From: Mycobacterium haemophilum DSM 44634
GTDB taxonomy: Bacteria > Actinomycetota > Actinomycetes > Mycobacteriales > Mycobacteriaceae
Direction: 5' to 3'
Assembly: GCF_000340435.2 (NCBI RefSeq)
Contig: NZ_CP011883.2
Coordinates: forward strand, 4,138,687-4,202,686
Length of the DNA: 64,000 bases
In this document: positions 59,273-64,000 of the stretch, piece by piece
How the letters are laid out: the number at the start of each line of letters is the position of its first letter
Numbering within the stretch: position 1 is the stretch's first letter
Made by a program: the position numbers and the translations under genes
Notes under the pieces: model-generated
Seen by the model: the letters and a program-made list of their open reading frames with translations, nothing else
Told to the model about the DNA's origin: nothing
The model's database searches: none

Positions 59273-61648
59273 CTAGGACGCGTCCGACATGGCGCTGTCA
59301 AGTAGCCCAGCGACGTATTGCCAATACAGCCAGTCGGCCACGGCCGGACGCAGGGCTTGCGCGTCGGCCGCATTGTACGCCTGGTGCAGTGCGATATCTC
59401 TGGCGTGGGCAGCATAGGTGTGGAACGCCCGCAGGTGTGCGACCTCGCGGCCGCCGGCGGTGCTGGTCATGAACTTCATCAGGTCGAACCACATCATGGT
59501 CCGCCCATCTTCTGGCGGATTGGCATCAGCCGGAGCCGGGGGCAACAGATCAATCAAACGCACATCGCTGGTATCTGCCAGCCGAGCCGCCGCCTCAGGA
59601 TCCACCACTTCCAGCCGAGACCGACCGACCATCTGGCCGCTCTCGGGGATGTCATCCGGCTCCAGCACAATCTTGGCTGCGCCGGGATCGGAGTTGGCCA
59701 ACTGCTCCTTGGTACCGATTACCGCCCGCAGCTTGGTTGCGTGATGGGTCGCCCAGCCCTGGACGGCCATGATCGGGTAGGTAGCAGAGCGAGCCCGCTC
59801 TTCGGCAGGGACCGCATCATCAGCGCTAGCCATATGCACTGCTTTCGGTAACTCCACCCCGTCGGGAATATAGGCCAGCCCGTAGCTGTTGGCCACCACG
59901 ATCTTTCCGTCGGTGGTCACCGCGGTTATCCAGAAGAATCCGAAGTCGCCCAGACCAGGGCTGTCGGACGCGTTTAGCGCAGCCGCTATGCGTCGCGCCA
60001 ACGCCAACGGATCAGACTTCGCGCTGCGGCGGGTAGCTGCAGTCGCGGCGTCGCGCGCGGCCCGCGCCGCCGAAACCGGGACCGACACCGCCGCCGCCAC
60101 ATCGGGTGGCTCAGTGTCACGCGTGTCGTGCGTCGACGCCACATGACCAGCGAGACGTGTCGATGCGTGTTCGGTGCTCGGCGCCGCTGCCGTTGGCTTG
60201 ACCGATCCCAACGGCGCCCGGCCAACCCCACCACGCGGGGTCGCGCCCGATGCCGTGGCCGGACCCGCGCTCAAGCCTCCGCCCGGTTTCGAGCCACCAC
60301 CACCCATCGACGGGGCAGGTGCCGACCGCGCGGCGGGTACACCTACGCCACCGGCTGCGGCGGGCGCCACTCCAGTTGATGTGTCGTCTACTCGCGCCCC
60401 GGGCTGCAGTTGATGATCGACATGCCTACCCGGTGCTGGCGCATCGGTCGTTGTCGCTGCCGCCGGTTTCACATGAGGAGCGTCGTGCCCCGGGACGTCC
60501 GGCGTCGTGGGACTGGGTTTTCCAGGATCCGCCGGCGTTAAGGGCTGATTAGGCGAAGCAGGTGCGTCTGGGGCTGGCTGGGGCGCAGGTGCCGGAGATG
60601 GCGTGATGGGCGCCGAGTGCGGCGGTGCCACGGGAGCTGGCTGCGGCGCGGGTGTGACAGGCTGCGGCTGCGACGGTGTAACAGGGGCCGGCGTCGGCGT
60701 AACCGGATGCCCCGGCGTAACCGGCGTCCCCGGCGTAACCGGATGCACCGGCGTAACCGGCTTCCCCGGCGTAACCGGATGCACCGGTGTAGTCGGCTTC
60801 CCCGGCGTAACCGGATGCACCGGTGTGACCGGCTTCCCCGGCGTAACCGGATGCACCGGTGTGACCGGCTTCCCCGGCGTCGGTACGCCGGGCACCACCG
60901 GGGTGACCGGTCTCCCCGGCGTTCCTGGAGTGACCGGCGTGGGTGTCACGGGTCGGACCGGGGTTGGTGTGACCGGAATACCGGGCTTGCTCGGGATAAC
61001 CGGCGGAACCGGCATTGGAATGAAAGGTGCCGGGGTTGGTCTCGGGATGTTCGGCCCGGTGCCCGGGGTCTCGACCACCAGCGTCGGTATGTCTGGAGGG
61101 GGTGGCGATTTCTGGTCGAGCAGGTCTTTCAAGGCATCGTTCGGCGGCTTCCAGTTCTTAGACGCCAGGACCTGCTCAGCGGCGTCGGAGACCACGCTGA
61201 CATTGGCCACGTGTGTCGAGTTGACCAATTCATTAATTGCGGCGGCGCGCTCGTCGGCGTCCATCTCAGCGTCATTCTCTAGGACGATGATGTCCCTATG
61301 AGCCCCGTCGACATTGTTGCCGATAGCCGACTTAGCTTGCGCAATTAACCCGGCGATATGCCGGTGCCAGGTAATCGCCGTTGCGAGATAATCCTGCAGC
61401 GTCATCAATTGATTGATATTCGCGCCGAGCGCGCCGCTGGCGGCATTGGCGGCACCGCCCAACCAAACACCAGTGTCGAAGACTAGGCCCTTCTGGTACC
61501 GGGTTGTCTCCAAAACATCGGTGACCTTCCACAAAACCTGGTTGAACTCTTGTGCGCGGTCATAGAAGATGTCCTCATTGGCGTCTGGCCACCCGCCCGG
61601 ATTGAGCATCTGCTCGGCATACTCACCCGTCGGCTTCGAAATACCCAT
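59273..61648 (-). CDS. espK: ESX-1 secretion-associated protein EspK
   Basis: The 791-residue protein has a helical N-terminal domain (NPGGWPDANEDIFYDRAQEFNQVLWKV, NAASGALGANINQLMTLQDYLATAITWHRHIAGLI). A very long Pro/Thr/Val repeat region (about residues 190-400) follows, then an Ala/Gly-rich linker and a conserved C-terminal domain (DFGFFWITAVTTDGKIVVANSYGLAYIPDGVELP, VADWLYWQYVAGLLD). In M. marinum EspK (Mh3879c) binds EspB and is secreted. It is about 60 residues longer than the M. tuberculosis form owing to extra repeats. A small ORF precedes it by three bases. Confidence 0.93.
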   Translation of the reverse strand: MGISKPTGEYAEQMLNPGGWPDANEDIFYDRAQEFNQVLWKVTDVLETTRYQKGLVFDTGVWLGGAANAASGALGANINQLMTLQDYLATAITWHRHIAGLIAQAKSAIGNNVDGAHRDIIVLENDAEMDADERAAAINELVNSTHVANVSVVSDAAEQVLASKNWKPPNDALKDLLDQKSPPPPDIPTLVVETPGTGPNIPRPTPAPFIPMPVPPVIPSKPGIPVTPTPVRPVTPTPVTPGTPGRPVTPVVPGVPTPGKPVTPVHPVTPGKPVTPVHPVTPGKPTTPVHPVTPGKPVTPVHPVTPGTPVTPGHPVTPTPAPVTPSQPQPVTPAPQPAPVAPPHSAPITPSPAPAPQPAPDAPASPNQPLTPADPGKPSPTTPDVPGHDAPHVKPAAATTTDAPAPGRHVDHQLQPGARVDDTSTGVAPAAAGGVGVPAARSAPAPSMGGGGSKPGGGLSAGPATASGATPRGGVGRAPLGSVKPTAAAPSTEHASTRLAGHVASTHDTRDTEPPDVAAAVSVPVSAARAARDAATAATRRSAKSDPLALARRIAAALNASDSPGLGDFGFFWITAVTTDGKIVVANSYGLAYIPDGVELPKAVHMASADDAVPAEERARSATYPIMAVQGWATHHATKLRAVIGTKEQLANSDPGAAKIVLEPDDIPESGQMVGRSRLEVVDPEAAARLADTSDVRLIDLLPPAPADANPPEDGRTMMWFDLMKFMTSTAGGREVAHLRAFHTYAAHARDIALHQAYNAADAQALRPAVADWLYWQYVAGLLDSAMSDAS
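60741..60884 (-). repeat. 36-bp tandem repeats inside espK, four copies
   Basis: Units begin at 60741, 60777, 60813 and 60849 (exact 36-base steps) and encode PGKPVTPVHPVT on the minus strand, with one variant (PGKPTTPVHPVT). Degenerate versions extend on both sides (60690-60960). Confidence 0.9.
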
Positions 61649-61651
61649 CGT

Positions 61652-61864
61652 CTATTCACCTCCCAGCAACTGCCCGGCCACATCGATCACCTCTGTCGCC
61701 GAGCCCCACGCCACGGTGTCGGTCCGCCGAGCATCATCGATGTCCACGGTAATCGCGCGTTGAATTGGCACGCGTGCTGCGCAGCTTGGGCCCTCGGTCA
61801 CGGTGTTACCTCCCGAATACGCTGTCGGCCGCTCGATGCTGATACCGCAGATCATGCTTATCAA
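61652..61864 (-). CDS. Small ORF tightly coupled to espK
   Basis: The 70-codon frame starts at ATG 61864, ends with TAG three bases before the espK ATG, and contains the espK ribosome site (GGGAGGTGAA) in its last codons. The product, MISMICGISIERPTAYSGG ... VPIQRAITVDIDDARRTDTVAWGSATEVIDVAGQLLGGE, has no family that is recognised. The alternating strand-like pattern (AITVDIDDARRTDTV) followed by a helix looks like a folded domain. It may be a missed ESX-1 gene. Confidence 0.55.
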   Translation of the reverse strand: MISMICGISIERPTAYSGGNTVTEGPSCAARVPIQRAITVDIDDARRTDTVAWGSATEVIDVAGQLLGGE

Positions 61865-62090
61865 GCGTAACCGACATTAAGGGCAGCTAGCTGCGGCAAT
61901 TTAGCGATCAAAGCGGAACGTGGTGCGCACCCACACATGGCTGGCGGGGCTGGTCACCAATTCGTGCTCAGCCGCAATAATGGTCCGCCGATACCGCGCC
62001 GATCCGTGCCACGAACCCAATAACCAGCAACGTCGCTGAAATGCGTACTACGACGCTAATTCCTTCGAGTTCAGGCCGTCACAACGAGTG

Positions 62091-62432
62091 CTAAGCCGGC
62101 GGCGGTTCGCTGATCGCGCGGGAAAGGGCGGACAACCTCGCGGCGAGCTGCTCCCCCGCGACTTCGTTGTAAGCGGTTGCCGCGCCCTGCGCGTTCTGCA
62201 AGGCCTCGTTGATTCGAGCGGCAACCACCTCGTGGCCCAGCTCCCGCAAAGCGCCGCTTTCGATACGGATGCCGGTGAGCCACTGATACCCATTGATCGT
62301 TACTTCGACGGTCTTTTCTTGGTCCGAAGCCTTGAAAACTCCGTCGTTCATTCGGTTGAACTGCCCGTCCAGGGCCGACTGAAATTGCCCCAGCAGAGCC
62401 AGTGTCCGAGCTTGCGCTGGATCCAAATCCAT
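62091..62432 (-). CDS. espL: ESX-1 secretion-associated protein EspL
   Basis: The 113-residue protein has the YbaB/EbfC-like form: a long helix (DPAQARTLALLGQFQSALDGQFN), a beta meander (EKTVEVTINGYQWLTGIRIESG), and a second helix (ARINEALQNAQGAATAYNEVAGEQLAARL). In M. tuberculosis, EspL (Rv3880c) is needed for stable EspE/EspF and proper ESX-1 function. The ATG overlaps the espB stop by one base (TAATG), so the two are coupled. Confidence 0.9.
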   Translation of the reverse strand: MDLDPAQARTLALLGQFQSALDGQFNRMNDGVFKASDQEKTVEVTINGYQWLTGIRIESGALRELGHEVVAARINEALQNAQGAATAYNEVAGEQLAARLSALSRAISEPPPA

Positions 62433-63805
62433 TACTTTGACTCCTTGCTGTCTTGGCGGCGGCGATTACCGATGACGGCCTCAGTCCACGCCCGATCCTC
62501 GGTGTAAAGCGCTTCGTCGTCTTGCTGAGTGCCCTTGGTTTTGGCACTTCCGTGTCCCGCACCATGAGCGCCCATCGGCATTCCCATGCCACCGCCGCCC
62601 ATCGCACCGCCGGCGGGGCCGGCGCCACGACCCGCCCCTGCGATGTCGGTCGTCGCAGCGGGCCGCACAGATTCGGCGTCGATCGCGGGCGCCAGCGGCG
62701 CCGCCGACGCGCCTCCGATTCCCCCGCCGCCGAGCGACATCGGCTTCATCCCGGCACCCGCTGCCGCCGGCGCATGCGCCGCTTCCTGCACGGCACTGGT
62801 CAGCTCCGCGCCCGTGGCAGCCGGCGCGCCGCCACTGGACCCGCCCATGGGGGGCATCATGGGCGGCGTGAGGCCCCCGCCAGCGCCATTCTGCAAACCG
62901 CTCATCACGAAGCCGGGTATCAGACCCTGTTGACTCGGGTCCGGCGGCGGGTCGATTTTGACCGCGGCGGCCGGTTTCGGTGGCTGCACTGCCTCGAGAA
63001 TGCAGTTGCTGTTGTACTGGGACAGGACGTCATCAGACTTTTGCTGATACGTCGCATAGGTCTGCATGAGTTGCCGTCTGGTGTTCTCGTCGGTGGTCGA
63101 GTTGTATTTCGCTTCGAGCGCCTGGACGTCATACAGTTTGGGGTGGTTTGTATAGGCCGTGCGCTGCGAATCCGCCACGAAGCCGCCCTGCTTAGCCATC
63201 GCGACGCTGGTTTGCGCCATCCGGTCTAGCCACTCGCTTTGTTGTTCCATTGAAGCCGTAACCGCGGCCGCCGCGTCGCCCGTCCAATCCTGGAAGGGCC
63301 GGAAACGCTTTTTCATTTCCTGCAACTTTAGGTTGTAACTAACCCATGCATCCCTAAAGTTTTTGGCTGATGCCCCCTGGTCAGGTTGTCCGATTTGGGT
63401 GGCGGCCGTTTTGAGATCGGTGAAGTTGGGTTCGCCTGATTGCACGGTCGGAGTGTCACCTAACGCGGCCGCGCCGTCACTCCCCGTCCCGGCCGAATGG
63501 GCCGACACGGAACCTTGGCCGTCGTTGTTCATGACCTGCGCCGACTCCTCATCAACCTCCCCATAGGCCTTGGCCGCGTTCCGCATGGACTGCGCCAGCT
63601 TCTTCCACTCCTGATAGCCCGCCGCAAGGTAGGTCCGCATGTTGTCGGCGTTCAAATTGAGTTGTTGGGCCGCGTTGACTGCGACCTGAAGAGCGCACGC
63701 GTCGGCAACTACGTCGGTTGGTGCTGCCGTCATCGCTGACTCCACCTCGGCGGCTCTGGCCAGGATCTCGGTCTGCTCCACCGTCATCGTCTGCGGTTGT
63801 GTCAT
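62432..63805 (-). CDS. espB: ESX-1 substrate EspB
   Basis: EspB is exported by ESX-1 and cleaved outside the cell by MycP1. The 457-residue chain has the PE-like helices (QTMTVEQTEILARAAEVESAM) with the YxxxD motif in AYGEVDEESAQV, and the PPE-like part with the WxG turn DWTGDAAAAV. The tail is Gly/Met/Ala-rich and low-complexity, and ends in RRRQDSKESK. The ATG has AAGGAGG upstream. The protein forms ring-like heptamers in M. tuberculosis. Confidence 0.94.
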   Translation of the reverse strand: MTQPQTMTVEQTEILARAAEVESAMTAAPTDVVADACALQVAVNAAQQLNLNADNMRTYLAAGYQEWKKLAQSMRNAAKAYGEVDEESAQVMNNDGQGSVSAHSAGTGSDGAAALGDTPTVQSGEPNFTDLKTAATQIGQPDQGASAKNFRDAWVSYNLKLQEMKKRFRPFQDWTGDAAAAVTASMEQQSEWLDRMAQTSVAMAKQGGFVADSQRTAYTNHPKLYDVQALEAKYNSTTDENTRRQLMQTYATYQQKSDDVLSQYNSNCILEAVQPPKPAAAVKIDPPPDPSQQGLIPGFVMSGLQNGAGGGLTPPMMPPMGGSSGGAPAATGAELTSAVQEAAHAPAAAGAGMKPMSLGGGGIGGASAAPLAPAIDAESVRPAATTDIAGAGRGAGPAGGAMGGGGMGMPMGAHGAGHGSAKTKGTQQDDEALYTEDRAWTEAVIGNRRRQDSKESK

Positions 63806-63968
63806 GTCACATCAGCCTCCTTAGTGCTACAGACATTATCGTCGCTGATGTCAGTGGTTGCCGCACTAAATTCTTGCGTCCCGGTGTCATATCCCGTGCG
63901 GGCGGTAGCCCACGGCAGCGAGTCGGTACCCAGATTGTGCTGCTCAGCGTGGCTATCACAGCTCGTCG

Positions 63969-64000
63969 CTACTTCGGTAGCGCCATCTGGTAGTGGCTTT
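63969..64000 (-). CDS. eccE1: EccE1, last nine residues
   Basis: Only the 3' end is in the window: SHYQMALPK and TAG. The M. tuberculosis EccE1 ending, as remembered, is ESRYQMALPK, and the position upstream of espB on the same strand fits. The remaining 163 bases to espB hold its promoter and ribosome site. EccE1 is the peripheral membrane subunit of the ESX-1 core. Confidence 0.8.
   Translation of the reverse strand, partial: SHYQMALPK

Noticed and set aside
60603..61301. Plus-strand Gly/Val/Thr repeat protein (GVTGCTGVTG pattern), collagen- or PGRS-like
   Set aside because: It is the antisense reading of the espK repeats. espK has conserved domains on both sides of the repeat in the minus-strand frame.
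63802..64000. A minus-strand frame open from the window end to an ATGA overlap with espB
   Set aside because: It could be read as a longer EccE1 end, but another frame gives SHYQMALPK and stop, which matches the remembered EccE1 C terminus. The open frame is judged to be chance.

Overview
The window is a 64 kb stretch of high-GC, densely coded chromosome from a slow-growing Mycobacterium. Gene content and order follow the M. tuberculosis interval from erp (Rv3810) to eccE1 (Rv3882c), but the proteins diverge and several blocks differ. EsxA and EsxB look closer to the M. leprae versions than to those of M. tuberculosis, and PE35 is broken, yet most genes are intact and GC-rich. This suggests a relative on the M. 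leprae / M. haemophilum side of the tree, with M. haemophilum the best guess. The assignment rests on remembered sequences, not on a search.

Layout. 0-11 kb: the end of erp, a PGRP-type amidase, a decayed stretch holding a TetR remnant, a HAD phosphatase followed by three PlsC-like acyltransferases (one minus-strand operon), an APH-like kinase, a metallo-beta-lactamase/Rieske protein with a small partner, and serS. The sulfolipid (papA2-pks2-mmpL8) block that sits before serS in M. tuberculosis is absent. 11-20 kb: a septum-type membrane protein, a small zincin, a histidine phosphatase with pheA, then an iron-regulated cluster (a DUF2470 protein, an LCP protein and the ferritin bfrB) with IdeR-type boxes, glpQ1 and a membrane protein. 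20-28 kb: sodA, a TMEM165-type Mn/Ca transporter behind a yybP-ykoY manganese riboswitch, the ESX-1 regulator espR, an H-NS-like protein, rraA, and the divergent pair ethA/ethR. 28-42 kb: a PHP-domain protein, an F420-type oxidoreductase, gltBD, an ECF41-like sigma factor divergent from an NmrA-Ddn fusion, whiB6, and an FHA protein.

42-64 kb is the ESX-1 type VII secretion locus. espE-espF-espG1-espH-eccA1-eccB1-eccCa1-eccCb1-[PE35 remnant]-PPE68-esxB-esxA-espI-eccD1-espJ lie on the plus strand, and espK, a small uncharacterised ORF, espL, espB and the end of eccE1 lie on the minus strand. The core channel and ATPase genes are intact. EccA1 is the cytosolic AAA+ chaperone, EccB1, EccCa1/Cb1, EccD1 and EccE1 form the membrane machine, EsxA/EsxB are the substrates, EspG1 is the PE/PPE chaperone and the Esp proteins are co-secreted. 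Two ESX-1 regulators, espR and whiB6, are in the same window.

Most notable observations: the loss of PE35 beside an intact PPE68; two tandem 53-bp MIRU units carrying overlapping mini-ORFs between eccCa1 and eccCb1; a manganese riboswitch with a 14-nt upstream sequence able to compete for its 3' strand; a 22-bp perfect palindrome fused to an IdeR box; a probable CTG start in a CTGA overlap; an NmrA-Ddn fusion paired with a sigma factor; and a small ORF tightly coupled to espK. No CRISPR array, rRNA, tRNA or intact insertion sequence was seen.
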